From Undibacterium cyanobacteriorum (GTDB lineage Bacteria; Pseudomonadota; Gammaproteobacteria; Burkholderiales; Burkholderiaceae_D): a stretch of DNA of 64,000 bases. The notes under the pieces were generated by a model, which was not told the origin of the DNA, ran no database searches, and saw only the letters and a list, made by a program, of their open reading frames with translations. Shown here one piece after another: positions 39,580 through 48,116 of this stretch. The stretch spans positions 1,860,001 to 1,924,000 of the forward strand of contig NZ_CP133720.1 in the NCBI RefSeq assembly GCF_031326225.1, read 5' to 3'. Position numbers and translations under genes: made by a program. Position 1 is the first letter of the stretch. Each line of letters starts with the position of its first letter.

Positions 39580-39613
39580 AAGCCTGATGTCCCATGCGAC
39601 ATCAGGCTTTTTT
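39580..39613. terminator. Terminator between scoB and bdhA
   Basis: AAGCCTGATGTC (39580-39591) and GACATCAGGCTT (39598-39609) make a perfect 12-bp stem with a 6-base loop and a T-run on the plus strand. bdhA converges from the other side. Confidence 0.92.
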
Positions 39614-39686
39614 ATTGCTGAAAACGCGTTGTTCGTTTCTTCATCGGATTGGGTGTGATGCAACCCAATCCGTAGTACTCGCTATT

Positions 39687-40481
39687 TTATTGCGCGACCC
39701 AACCACCATCCATATTCCAAGCCACACCACGAATTTGGTTGGCTGCATCGCTGCAGAAGAAAACTGCTAAAGCACCGAGCTGTTCTGGTGTCACGAATTC
39801 ACGTGAAGGCTGCTTTTCGGACAGTAAGGAAACCTTCGCTTCTTCATTGCTGATGCCATCACGGCTAGCACGGTCGTCGACCTGTTTTTGTACTAATGGC
39901 GTCAACACGAAACCAGGGCAAATTGCATTGCAAGTGATACCAGTGGTTGCTGTTTCGAGCGCTGTGGTTTTGGTTAACCCGACCAAACCATGCTTGGCGG
40001 CGACATAGGCTGATTTTTGCGCCGAAGCGACGAGACCGTGCACCGACGCTAAATTGATAATCCGTCCCCAATTTTTTTGACGCATCGCAGGCAAAGCGAG
40101 GCGGGTGGTATGGAATGCAGAAGTCAAATTGATGGCGATGATGGCATCCCATTTTTCAACCGGAAAATCTTCGATGCTGGAAACGTATTGAATACCTGCG
40201 TTATTGACCAAGACATCGATGCCACCAAATTCTTGTGCCGCTTGTTGCATCATGGCTTCGATCTCACTCGCTTTGCTCATATCAGCAGCGCTGTAAGACG
40301 TTTTAACGCTAAATTCTTGTTCGACCTTGTGTTGCAATGCCTTGATCTCATTGAGGTCGCCAAACCCGTTGAACACAATATTCGCGCCTGCTTCAGCAAG
40401 AGAGCGGGCAATGCCGAGCCCAATACCTGAAGTTGAACCTGTCACGAGGGCCGTTTTTCCTTCCAAAATACGTGTTGCCAT
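39687..40481 (-). CDS. bdhA: 3-hydroxybutyrate dehydrogenase
   Basis: BdhA oxidises (R)-3-hydroxybutyrate to acetoacetate with NAD, a step in PHB and ketone body use. It is a 264-residue SDR with GSTSGIGLGIARSL near the N-terminus, NNAGIQYV, the catalytic Ser/Tyr/Lys (ASVHGLVASAQKSAYVAAKH) and the C-terminal GVAWNMDGGWVAQ, which is characteristic of this enzyme. ATG 40481 gives MATRILEGKTALVTG; the longer frame to 40544 is rejected. It faces scoAB, and the product acetoacetate is the ScoAB substrate. Confidence 0.94.
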   Translation of the reverse strand: MATRILEGKTALVTGSTSGIGLGIARSLAEAGANIVFNGFGDLNEIKALQHKVEQEFSVKTSYSAADMSKASEIEAMMQQAAQEFGGIDVLVNNAGIQYVSSIEDFPVEKWDAIIAINLTSAFHTTRLALPAMRQKNWGRIINLASVHGLVASAQKSAYVAAKHGLVGLTKTTALETATTGITCNAICPGFVLTPLVQKQVDDRASRDGISNEEAKVSLLSEKQPSREFVTPEQLGALAVFFCSDAANQIRGVAWNMDGGWVAQ

Positions 40482-40608
40482 GCTTTTTCCCTTACCTGAA
40501 AACAAATAAATAAAAATAAGTGTGCAGAAATCCAAAATCAACAAGGATTTTATGTCAAACCCTCGTTAAAATGCTAAGTCTGAGCGACTATTTTGAAAGT
40601 TAAATCAC

Positions 40609-41472
40609 ATGGGTTTTCAAATCAAAACTGTGCAGTGCTTATCGCCGGCAGGATTGCATTCCATGGCCTACAAAGAATGGGGTGATCCACGTAATCCCAA
40701 AGTCTTGGTGTGTGTGCATGGTGTGACGCGCGTGAGTGATGATTTCGATGCCTTAGCCGCTGCGCTGGAACAAGATTATCGTGTGATTTGCCCAGATGTG
40801 GTCGGCCGTGGCCGTTCATCATGGTTGGAACTTCCTCAGTCCTATCAAATTCCGCAGTATGTGAGCGATATGGTGACTTTGTTGGCACGCGTCGATGCGA
40901 CCACGGTTGATTGGATGGGAACCTCGATGGGAGGCTTGATCGGTATTGGACTGGCGGCGATGAAGGATAGCCCGATTCGACGTTTACTCTTGAATGATGT
41001 TGGCCCCACCTTGAATTTTGAAGCGCTGCAAAGAATTGCCGAATACATTGATCAAGATGTACGTTTCGAAACCTTTGCTGAAGCGGTAAAGTTTATTCGC
41101 GAAATCTCTTTCTCATTTGGTCCGCATACAGATGCACAATGGGAGAAGTTGGCGCGCGATGTGTTGAAGCAGGACGAGAATGGTCATTGGAAACGCCATT
41201 ATGATTTGAAGCTGGCGATTCCCGTCAAAGCCACGACGCAGGAAGTCGCTGCTGCAGGGCAAGCGATGTTGTGGGCGATGTATGACGCGATTCGATGCGA
41301 GACTTTGGTCGTGCGTGGTGCAGAATCAGATTTGCTCAGTGCTGAGACGGTGCAGGCGATGAGTCAACGTGGCCCACGAGCTCGATCCGTGGAGATCGCA
41401 GGCGTTGGTCATGCACCGACCTTCGTCTCGCCAGAGCAAATCAAAATCGCTCAAAATTTTTTCTTGGCATAA
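40609..41472 (+). CDS. Alpha/beta hydrolase
   Basis: A 287-residue alpha/beta-hydrolase-fold enzyme. The oxyanion region reads VCVHGVTR, the nucleophile elbow is GTSMGG (Ser near residue 105), the acid is likely in VVRGAESDLLSAE, and the catalytic His is in GVGHAPTF. The class covers esterases, lactonases and haloperoxidase-like enzymes. The substrate cannot be assigned. It lies divergent from bdhA, separated by 127 bases. Confidence 0.88.
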   Translation: MGFQIKTVQCLSPAGLHSMAYKEWGDPRNPKVLVCVHGVTRVSDDFDALAAALEQDYRVICPDVVGRGRSSWLELPQSYQIPQYVSDMVTLLARVDATTVDWMGTSMGGLIGIGLAAMKDSPIRRLLLNDVGPTLNFEALQRIAEYIDQDVRFETFAEAVKFIREISFSFGPHTDAQWEKLARDVLKQDENGHWKRHYDLKLAIPVKATTQEVAAAGQAMLWAMYDAIRCETLVVRGAESDLLSAETVQAMSQRGPRARSVEIAGVGHAPTFVSPEQIKIAQNFFLA

Positions 41473-41494
41473 GGGATGCGGATTCGATTTTTAA

Positions 41495-41533
41495 TTGGTT
41501 TGCTCACTTGGTTTGTTTAGTTGGTTAATTTAG
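41495..41533. repeat. 13-bp tandem repeat, three copies
   Basis: TTGGTTTGCTCAC, TTGGTTTGTTTAG and TTGGTTAATTTAG follow each other, starting 23 bases after the hydrolase stop. Confidence 0.7.
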
Positions 41534-41621
41534 TAGCGAGGTTGAATTCCGTATTGATTGAATTTCCAAAGCTGTTTCATCTTATTTTTATACCGACCCA
41601 TCGGTGTTTTAGGAGTCAAAA

Positions 41622-41972
41622 GTGCTGCAACGTTTTCATGTAGGTCCGCGTTTGTCTGAATACGCAATTTTTAATAAAGTGGTGTATCTAGCGGGGCAGG
41701 TGCCGGAAGATAGTAGTCAAGATATCGTTGGTCAAACTCAAAATGTATTGACGCAAATCGATCGGTTGTTAGAGGAAGCGGGTAGTGACAAGTCTCGTAT
41801 TTTGATGTGCCAAATTTTCATTTCCGATATGGCGAATATGGCGGGTATGAATCAAGCCTGGGACGCCTGGGTAGCGCAAGGAAATACACCGCCACGTGCG
41901 ACCGTGGAAGCGAAATTGGCAAATCCAGAATGGTTGGTTGAGATCGTTGTGACCGCTGCGCAAAAAGAATAA
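41622..41972 (+). CDS. RidA-family protein
   Basis: A 116-residue RidA/YjgF/YER057c/UK114 protein. RidA proteins hydrolyse reactive enamine/imine intermediates such as 2-aminoacrylate. KVVYLAGQVPEDSSQDIVGQ, the DMANMAGMNQAWDAWV helix and PPRATVEAKLANPEWLVEI, with the conserved Arg and Glu, are visible. The start is GTG with AGGAG seven bases upstream. It sits between the hydrolase and relA. Confidence 0.93.
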   Translation: MLQRFHVGPRLSEYAIFNKVVYLAGQVPEDSSQDIVGQTQNVLTQIDRLLEEAGSDKSRILMCQIFISDMANMAGMNQAWDAWVAQGNTPPRATVEAKLANPEWLVEIVVTAAQKE

Positions 41973-41999
41973 AAATATCTTTAACGTTGGACGCTACAT

Positions 42000-42043
42000 C
42001 AACTTCGATTTAGCGTTGTTTCAACTTCGATTTAACTTCGATG
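42000..42043. repeat. 11-bp periodic repeat before relA
   Basis: AACTTCGAT starts at 42001, 42023 and 42034, all in register with an 11-base period; the unit at 42012 is degenerate. It lies between the ridA stop and relA start. Confidence 0.65.
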
Positions 42044-42085
42044 ATGTAACAAGCCAGCCTTCTTTGTAGAATTTGTAGAGCAATT

Positions 42086-44323
42086 ATGGTTTCTCTGTCT
42101 GCCTCCATCTCCGAATCGCAAATCGTCGAGGGGCTTTCTGCTGCCGACGCTGAACGCGTGCATCAAGCCCTCGAATTCGTCACACCGTACTTGCAAGATC
42201 ACTGCATCGTCACCGAGCAAAATGGATTGCAATTCGCCTTGGGCGTCGCTTCTACCTTGGCGATGTTGAAGACCGATGTGGATACGCGCATTGCAGCTTT
42301 GTTGTTTGAATTGACCGAAGCACATCCGCTCGCAGCGGCGCAAATTGAGGCAAAGTTCGGTAGAGAGATTAATGATCTTGTACTCGGTGTGCGTCGACTT
42401 TTACGTTTGCGTGAGGCGACCTTGACGCAACATGATGTGGGGCGTGGCAAGGACGAGGCGGAACGCACTGCTTCGCAAATGGAAGTCCTGCGCAAAATGG
42501 TATTGGCGATGGCCAATGATATGCGCGTTGTCTTGGTGCGCTTGGCCTCGCGCTTAACATCCTTGCGTTACTTCGCTGAATGCAAACGCGACGATGGTGC
42601 GGTTCAGCAGTACGCGAGTGAAACCATGGACTTGTACGCGCCTTTGGCAAATCGTCTTGGCGTATGGCAGTTGAAATGGGAATTAGAGGACTTGTCGTTC
42701 CGTTTCTTGGAGCCAGAACAATACAAAAAAATTGCCAAGATGCTCGAAGAAAAACGCGTCGAGCGCGAGAGCTTCGTGGTGTCAGCGATTGCTCGTTTGG
42801 AGAGTGAGCTCAAAGCCGTCGATGTAAAAGCCGAAGTCAGTGGGCGCCCAAAACACATCTACAGTATTTGGAAGAAGATGAAGGGCAAGAAGGTCGATTT
42901 TGATGAGCTTTACGATGTACGTGCGTTTCGCGTCATCGTCGATGACATCAAAGATTGCTATACCGTCTTGAGTATCCTGAATAATTTATGGACCCCGATC
43001 CCTAAAGAATTCGACGATTACATTTCGCGCCCTAAACCAAATGGTTATCGGTCTTTGCACACCGTCGTGGTGGTTGATGATGGGCGCCCGCTTGAAGTGC
43101 AGATTCGTACTCGCGAGATGCACCAATCATCGGAGTTTGGCGTGGCAGCGCATTGGCGCTACAAAGAGTCGGGTAATTCAAATTTTTCCGCACATGAATA
43201 CGATGAGAAGATTGCTTGGTTGCGCCAACTCTTGGCATGGAAAAATGAGGTCTCCGACGTGGTCGTTGACCAAGAACAATTGCAGCGTGAGTGGGTTGAG
43301 AAAGTCAAAGCCGCCACGCTCGACGATAGAATCTATGTACTGACACCGCAAGCACGCGTGATCGAATTGCCGACGGGCGCAACGCCGGTTGATTTCGCCT
43401 ATCAATTGCATACCGATCTCGGTCATCGTTGCCGTGGCGCTCGTGTTGATGGTGTGATGGTGCCGCTCAACACCAAGCTAAAGAATGGCCAAACGGTTGA
43501 GATCATTACGCTCAAAATCGGTTCGATACAAACCGGTCCTTCGCGCGATTGGTTGACGCCAGAGTACTCCGTTGGAACCAGAACACGTAGCAAAATTCGC
43601 GCATGGTTCAATGCCATCGATCAACAAGAAACGCTCAATACGGGGCGCGGCATGATCGAGAAGACTTTGCAGCGCGAAGGGAAAACTTCGGTTAATTTAG
43701 AAGAGCTTGCTCGCAAATTGGCGTTTGCTAGTGTTGATGAATTATTTCTCGCCGTTGGCAAGGAAGAGTTCAGTTTGCGCCAAGTCGAAACGGCCTTACG
43801 TGATAATCCGGAAGAGGGCATTGCACCCGAATTAGTTATCGCCAATAAGAGTCGCGCTTCAAGTGTGATTTCTGGCGCGAAGTCGGGGGTGTTGGTGGTC
43901 GGCACCGACGGTTTGATGACGCAGTTAGCCCGTTGCTGTAAGCCCGCGCCGCCAGATGATATCGTCGGGTTTGTGACGCGAGGTAAAGGTGTTTCGATTC
44001 ATCGCTTGACTTGTAAGAACTTCGGCGAGATGCGCAATAAAGCACCTGAGCGCGTGATACAAACCACATGGGGTGATAGTGGCAAGGATACCGTGTATCC
44101 GGTCGACATCTATGTTTTAGCACAAGATCGACAAGGCCTCCTGCGTGATATCTCGGAAGTCTTTTCGCGCGAAAAGATCAATGTGATCGGCGTCAATACG
44201 CAGAGCGCGAAAGGCCAAGCCAAGATGTCTTTCACAGTCGAGATTAACGGCACTTCACAACTGCAGAAATCGCTGAGCGTGATACGTGAGGTGGGTGGGG
44301 TGCAGGAAGTCAAGCGCGCTTAG
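42086..44323 (+). CDS. relA: GTP pyrophosphokinase (ppGpp synthetase I)
   Basis: RelA makes (p)ppGpp on stalled ribosomes. The 745-residue protein has an N-terminal pseudo-hydrolase domain, a synthetase domain (about 240-400, with KPNGYRSLHTVV and EVQIRTREMHQSSEFGVAAH), a TGS domain (about 405-470), and C-terminal zinc-finger-like (QLARCCKPAPPDDIVG) and ACT domains. The HD hydrolase motif is lost (ALLFELTEAHP where SpoT has HDVVED), and the synthetase has the acidic EFDDYI of monofunctional RelA. A separate SpoT must exist elsewhere to degrade the alarmone. Confidence 0.95.
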   Translation: MVSLSASISESQIVEGLSAADAERVHQALEFVTPYLQDHCIVTEQNGLQFALGVASTLAMLKTDVDTRIAALLFELTEAHPLAAAQIEAKFGREINDLVLGVRRLLRLREATLTQHDVGRGKDEAERTASQMEVLRKMVLAMANDMRVVLVRLASRLTSLRYFAECKRDDGAVQQYASETMDLYAPLANRLGVWQLKWELEDLSFRFLEPEQYKKIAKMLEEKRVERESFVVSAIARLESELKAVDVKAEVSGRPKHIYSIWKKMKGKKVDFDELYDVRAFRVIVDDIKDCYTVLSILNNLWTPIPKEFDDYISRPKPNGYRSLHTVVVVDDGRPLEVQIRTREMHQSSEFGVAAHWRYKESGNSNFSAHEYDEKIAWLRQLLAWKNEVSDVVVDQEQLQREWVEKVKAATLDDRIYVLTPQARVIELPTGATPVDFAYQLHTDLGHRCRGARVDGVMVPLNTKLKNGQTVEIITLKIGSIQTGPSRDWLTPEYSVGTRTRSKIRAWFNAIDQQETLNTGRGMIEKTLQREGKTSVNLEELARKLAFASVDELFLAVGKEEFSLRQVETALRDNPEEGIAPELVIANKSRASSVISGAKSGVLVVGTDGLMTQLARCCKPAPPDDIVGFVTRGKGVSIHRLTCKNFGEMRNKAPERVIQTTWGDSGKDTVYPVDIYVLAQDRQGLLRDISEVFSREKINVIGVNTQSAKGQAKMSFTVEINGTSQLQKSLSVIREVGGVQEVKRA

Positions 44324-44509
44324 TTCTTACCCATAAATCCAATTCTCGGGCGCAGCTCTTTGTTGCAAATGCGCGCCGTATTGACATACGGCTGTGCTTT
44401 GCGCCGCGATCTGCATCCCGATAATTGAATTTCTGGGTAAGGACTGGGGTTCTGGAATCTTGGGCGCACTTTTGTATCGCAAGTGCTCGCCGTATCGATA
44501 GTTGACTTG
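44324..44509. repeat. Palindromic repeat element between relA and the CDF gene
   Basis: The whole gap between two converging genes is repeat. CTTACCCATAAATCC... (44328-44358) is matched in inverted form at about 44411-44443. The inside folds into a hairpin around CCGTAT-TGAC-ATACGG. A direct copy of the GGGCGCA...CGCCGTAT block (44349-44382) recurs at about 44461-44495. The element looks like a REP/MITE-type extragenic palindrome. Whether it occurs elsewhere in the genome cannot be seen from here. Confidence 0.7.
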
Positions 44510-45478
44510 TCAATGCTGATGATTACACTCAGCCTCACCAAACTCTTCATCGCGCAAGACCTCGGCTTGTAGCGTGATGTGATCGATGCCGTGTTTTTCT
44601 AGTAGCATCTTCTTGATACTTTCTAAAATGCGTGGCCAGGCTAATAGGTCGTCAATTTCCAAATGGCCGATCAGGGCTGGTTGGCCTGGCGACATATCCC
44701 AAATATGTAGATCGTGAACTGAGGCGACTCCAGGTGTGGCTTCTAAATCTTCGCCGATTTTGACGAAGTCAATTTGATGAGGCACACCTTTCATTAAGAA
44801 GTGGAAGGATTCTTTGAGCACGCCAATCGTCGATTTCAAAATCAAGAGGGATACAAAAATCGAGAGGATGGGATCGATCGGCATCCAACCCGTGTAAGCA
44901 ATGATAGCCCCGGAAACAATCGCGGCGACTGAACCCAAGAGGTCACCCATCACGTGAATCAACGCAGCTTTGGTGTTCATGCTTTCTTTGTCATGCGACA
45001 GCACCCAAGCAACGATGATGTTAATCGCTAAACCGATTGCTGCCACGATCATGACTGTGGTGCCTTGAACGGCTTCAGGCTTGTATAGGCGTTGAATTGC
45101 TTCAATGCTGATCCATACGATGACACCAAGCATCACTAGACCATTGACGAATGCGGCTAGGGCCTCGGAACGACCGAAGCCAAAACTATGTTTCGCTGTG
45201 GGAGGGCGCTTGGCGATGACTTGTGCCAATAAAGCCAATCCTAACGCAGCAGAGTCGGTCACCATATGACCCGCGTCTGAAATCAAGGCCAAGGAGTTGG
45301 AGATGAGGCCAAACACTACTTCGACGCCGGCGAAAAAGAGTGTCAGCCCAAGTGCCCATGCCAGTACAGATTGACTGCGTTCTGCAAAAAAATGCTGATG
45401 CGTCGCGTCTCCATGTCGATGCGCGTGAAGATGGTTATGTTGGTGATTGTTTTGATGACTATGAGCGTCGTGCGGCAT
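44510..45478 (-). CDS. Cation diffusion facilitator (zinc/divalent metal efflux)
   Basis: A 322-residue CDF transporter of the CzcD/ZitB/DmeF group that exports Zn or similar ions by proton antiport. The N-terminus is rich in histidine (MPHDAHSHQNNHQHNHLHAH). Six membrane helices follow, with the metal site residues in SDAGHMVTD (helix 2) and HVMGDLLGS (helix 5). A second HxD/E-rich C-terminus (GEAECNHQH) and the cytoplasmic domain (VHDLHIWDMSPGQPALIGH) complete it. The exact metal is not assigned. It converges on relA. Confidence 0.93.
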   Translation of the reverse strand: MPHDAHSHQNNHQHNHLHAHRHGDATHQHFFAERSQSVLAWALGLTLFFAGVEVVFGLISNSLALISDAGHMVTDSAALGLALLAQVIAKRPPTAKHSFGFGRSEALAAFVNGLVMLGVIVWISIEAIQRLYKPEAVQGTTVMIVAAIGLAINIIVAWVLSHDKESMNTKAALIHVMGDLLGSVAAIVSGAIIAYTGWMPIDPILSIFVSLLILKSTIGVLKESFHFLMKGVPHQIDFVKIGEDLEATPGVASVHDLHIWDMSPGQPALIGHLEIDDLLAWPRILESIKKMLLEKHGIDHITLQAEVLRDEEFGEAECNHQH

Positions 45479-45672
45479 GGCAAATCAAGGAAGTGGGAAT
45501 CGGCACTCTAAATTGTATAGGAAAACAGCCATCACACCATTCTTACTTGGGATGCGAAAAGGGCTATTCCTCTATCAGTGACTTAATACCTCACGCTATT
45601 TTCGTTGGGTATGTGGCTACTTTGTGAGCTTGCTGCTTACTATGAATAGCAGTCAATGAATGAAGCCTTTTA

Positions 45673-45688
45673 CGATTATCGATAATCG
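45673..45688. promoter_or_regulatory. 16-bp perfect palindrome
   Basis: CGATTATCGATAATCG reads the same on both strands, 195 bases upstream of the CDF start and about 70 bases upstream of the tRNA-Val promoter. It has the look of a dimeric regulator site; no regulator is known. Confidence 0.45.
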
Positions 45689-45758
45689 GTTCGAAGCGCA
45701 TGGCAAGTTGTTTAAACCAAATTAGAGAACTCTTTTCACGCATGTTAATAAAAAGCAC

Positions 45759-45787
45759 TTTACGAAAGCAGCTGCATTTGCTATAGT
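45759..45787 (+). promoter_or_regulatory. Sigma-70 promoter for tRNA-Val
   Basis: TTTACG (45759-45764) and TATAGT (45782-45787) are spaced by 17 bases, 12 bases before the tRNA. CTCGGCTC lies between -10 and the gene. Confidence 0.75.
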
Positions 45788-45798
45788 CTCGGCTCTTC

Positions 45799-45875
45799 GG
45801 GCGGTTAGTTCAGCTGGTTAGAATACTTGGTCGACATCCAAGGGGTCGGGGATTCGAATTCCTCACCGCCCACCA
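45799..45875 (+). tRNA. tRNA-Val (anticodon GAC)
   Basis: A 77-base tRNA with acceptor GGGCGGT/ACCGCCC, D-stem GTTC/GAAT, anticodon stem CTTGG/CCAAG, loop TCGACAT giving anticodon GAC, T-loop TTCGAAT and an encoded CCA. Position 33 is C instead of the near-universal U. The D-stem differs from the usual GCTC/GAGC but by paired changes. Confidence 0.95.
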
Positions 45876-45903
45876 GAATTCAAGAAAATCTACAAAACCC
45901 TAG

Positions 45904-46020
45904 GTATCCCTAGAATTGGATTTGTAGGGATACTGTATAAGAGCGAGAAAGGCACTTGGTTATGACACCGCGAACTACGATCACATTCATTTGTGAGCGA
46001 CGCTAGTCGAGGTGCTTTTT
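45904..46020 (+). promoter_or_regulatory. Hairpin-rich leader between tRNA-Val and thrS
   Basis: GTATCCCTA (45904-45912) pairs perfectly with TAGGGATAC (45925-45933). Next, AAAGGCACTT (45948-45957) pairs with AGGTGCTTTT (46010-46019), with two wobble pairs, and encloses TCACA/TGTGA (45981-45996). The second stem ends in a T-run, so it may be a terminator of the tRNA transcript or a separate small RNA. Confidence 0.5.
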
Positions 46021-46048
46021 CGTCTGAAGTAAATGTGGAATTGATGAG

Positions 46049-46075
46049 AAAACGCGGCTAGCCCGCGTTTTTTTT
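46049..46075 (+). terminator. Rho-independent terminator upstream of thrS
   Basis: AAAACGCGG (46049-46057) and CCGCGTTTT (46063-46071) with loop CTAGC and eight T form a strong terminator 74 bases before thrS. It may end the tRNA-Val transcript or attenuate thrS. Confidence 0.88.
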
Positions 46076-46148
46076 CGTCTATCGAATTTGTATAAGTTTT
46101 TTTCTGAGTGATTTATTTATTAATGGCTTAGGCCCGTAGGAGATGAAG

Positions 46149-48056
46149 ATGATTTCTATTCGCTTACCCGATGGTTCGCAACGACAATTTGAGTCCGCTG
46201 TGACAGTGGCGCAGGTCGCCGCTAGCATCGGTACGGGCTTGGCAAAAGCGGCCTTAGCCGGTCGTGTTGATGGCAAGTTAGTTGATACTTCGCACCTGAT
46301 CGAAAACGATGCTGACTTGGCGATTGTGACTGATAAAGATGCCGATGGTTTGGAAGTGATTCGTCACTCAACCGCTCACTTGCTGGCTTATGCAGTGAAA
46401 GAGTTGTTCCCGGATGCGCAAGTGACGATTGGTCCTGTCATTGAGAACGGCTTTTACTATGACTTCTCTTACAAACGCCCATTCACACCAGATGATTTGG
46501 TCGCTATCGAGAAGAAAATGACCGAGTTGGCCAAGAAGGATGAGCAAGTTGTGCGTAAGGTCGTGCCACGCGACGAAGCAGTTGCCTACTTCAAATCCAT
46601 TGGTGAAAAATATAAAGCGGAGATCATTGAGTCGATTCCTGCCGACCAAGATGTGTCGCTCTACACTGAAGGTAATTTCACGGACTTGTGCCGTGGTCCA
46701 CACGTGCCATCGACTGGTAAGTTAAAAGTATTTAAGTTGATGAAGTTGGCTGGTGCTTACTGGCGCGGCGACTCCAAAAACGAAATGTTGCAGCGTGTGT
46801 ACGGTACCGCCTTCGCGAAGAAAGAAGATCAAGAACAATACTTGCACATGTTGGAAGAAGCAGAAAAACGTGATCACCGTAAGCTCGGTAAATCACTAGA
46901 TTTGTTCCACTTCCAAGATGAAGCACCTGGTTTGATTTTCTGGCATCCAAAAGGTTGGACTTTGTGGCAGCAAGTGGAGCAATACATGCGCAAAGTTTAC
47001 CAAGAGTGTGGCTATCAAGAAGTCAAAGCGCCGCAAATCTTGGATCGCACCTTATGGGAAAAGACTGGCCACTGGGAAAATTATCGCGAGAACATGTTCA
47101 GTACGGAGTCGGAAAACCGTAACTACGCATTGAAGCCAATGAATTGCCCAGGTCACGTACAGATCTTTAATTCGAACATGCGTAGTTATCGCGAATTGCC
47201 ATTGCGTTATGGTGAATTCGGTCAGTGTCACCGCAATGAGCCATCGGGTGCTTTGCACGGCATTATGCGGGTCCGTGGCTTTACACAAGACGACGGCCAC
47301 ATTTTCTGTACTGAAGATCAAATTCAAGATGAGGTTATGGCTTTCCATCCGCAAGCGATGAAAGTGTATGACGATTTTGGTTTCAACAATATCGCGATCA
47401 AGATTGCCTTGCGCCCTGAAAATCGTATTGGCTCAGATGAAATTTGGGATCGCGCCGAAGAAACCTTGCGCGCTGCATTGCGTAATTGCGGTATGACTTG
47501 GGAAGAGTTGCCAGGCGAAGGCGCGTTCTACGGTCCGAAGATTGAATACCACCTGAAAGATAGCCTTGGTCGTCCATGGCAGGTTGGTACCATGCAAGTC
47601 GATTTCTCTATGCCTGGTCGCCTCGGTGCGGAATATGTTTCCGACGACAATTCACGCAAAGTGCCAGTGATGTTGCATCGTGCGATCGTTGGTTCAATGG
47701 AAAGATTTATTGGCATCTTGATCGAAAATCACGCGGGTGCTTTGCCAACTTGGTTGTCTCCTGTGCAAGTAGCGGTCTTGAATATCTCGGAAGCGCAAGC
47801 TGATTACGCTAAGTCTGTGGCTGAAAACCTGAAAAAACAAGGGTTTAGAGTACATCTGGATTTGCGTAATGAGAAAATTACCTATAAAATACGCGAACAT
47901 TCCATGCAAAAGTTGCCTTATATCATCGTAGTCGGTGATAAAGAACGGGATGCAAATACAGTGGCTGTGCGTACGCGCGGTAATCTGGATCTGGGTGTGA
48001 TGTCCCAGGAAGCCTTCTTAGATCGCCTAAAGAACGACTTGGAAACCAAGGGCTGA
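46149..48056 (+). CDS. thrS: Threonine-tRNA ligase
   Basis: ThrS charges tRNA-Thr. The 635-residue protein has an N-terminal TGS domain ([14 protein letters not shown]), an editing domain with the [11 protein letters not shown] and [11 protein letters not shown] motifs, the class II core with zinc-binding [10 protein letters not shown] near residue 331 and [20 protein letters not shown], and a C-terminal anticodon domain. The ATG at 46143 is too close to AGGAG (46138-46142), whereas ATG 46149 is six bases after it, so I start there. It heads the thrS-infC-rpmI-rplT-pheST-ihfA cluster. Confidence 0.97.
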   Translation: MISIRLPDGSQRQFESAVTVAQVAASIGTGLAKAALAGRVDGKLVDTSHLIENDADLAIVTDKDADGLEVIRHSTAHLLAYAVKELFPDAQVTIGPVIENGFYYDFSYKRPFTPDDLVAIEKKMTELAKKDEQVVRKVVPRDEAVAYFKSIGEKYKAEIIESIPADQDVSLYTEGNFTDLCRGPHVPSTGKLKVFKLMKLAGAYWRGDSKNEMLQRVYGTAFAKKEDQEQYLHMLEEAEKRDHRKLGKSLDLFHFQDEAPGLIFWHPKGWTLWQQVEQYMRKVYQECGYQEVKAPQILDRTLWEKTGHWENYRENMFSTESENRNYALKPMNCPGHVQIFNSNMRSYRELPLRYGEFGQCHRNEPSGALHGIMRVRGFTQDDGHIFCTEDQIQDEVMAFHPQAMKVYDDFGFNNIAIKIALRPENRIGSDEIWDRAEETLRAALRNCGMTWEELPGEGAFYGPKIEYHLKDSLGRPWQVGTMQVDFSMPGRLGAEYVSDDNSRKVPVMLHRAIVGSMERFIGILIENHAGALPTWLSPVQVAVLNISEAQADYAKSVAENLKKQGFRVHLDLRNEKITYKIREHSMQKLPYIIVVGDKERDANTVAVRTRGNLDLGVMSQEAFLDRLKNDLETKG

Positions 48057-48116
48057 CCAGCTTTTGCCTCGATTTTTGAGCAAGCCGACGATTAATTTTT
48101 TTTGAAGGAAACTGCA

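Larger units (their letters stand above)
45479..45798. other. Intergenic region CDF gene / tRNA-Val
   Basis: A 320-base region holding a 16-bp perfect palindrome (45673-45688) and the tRNA-Val promoter. I see no gene in it. Confidence 0.6.

Noticed and set aside
45876..46148. T-box riboswitch before thrS
   Set aside because: There is no recognisable T-box sequence, and T-boxes on thrS are a feature of Gram-positive bacteria.
48102..48116. TTG start for infC
   Set aside because: The Shine-Dalgarno AAGGA is downstream of it, so it cannot direct initiation there.
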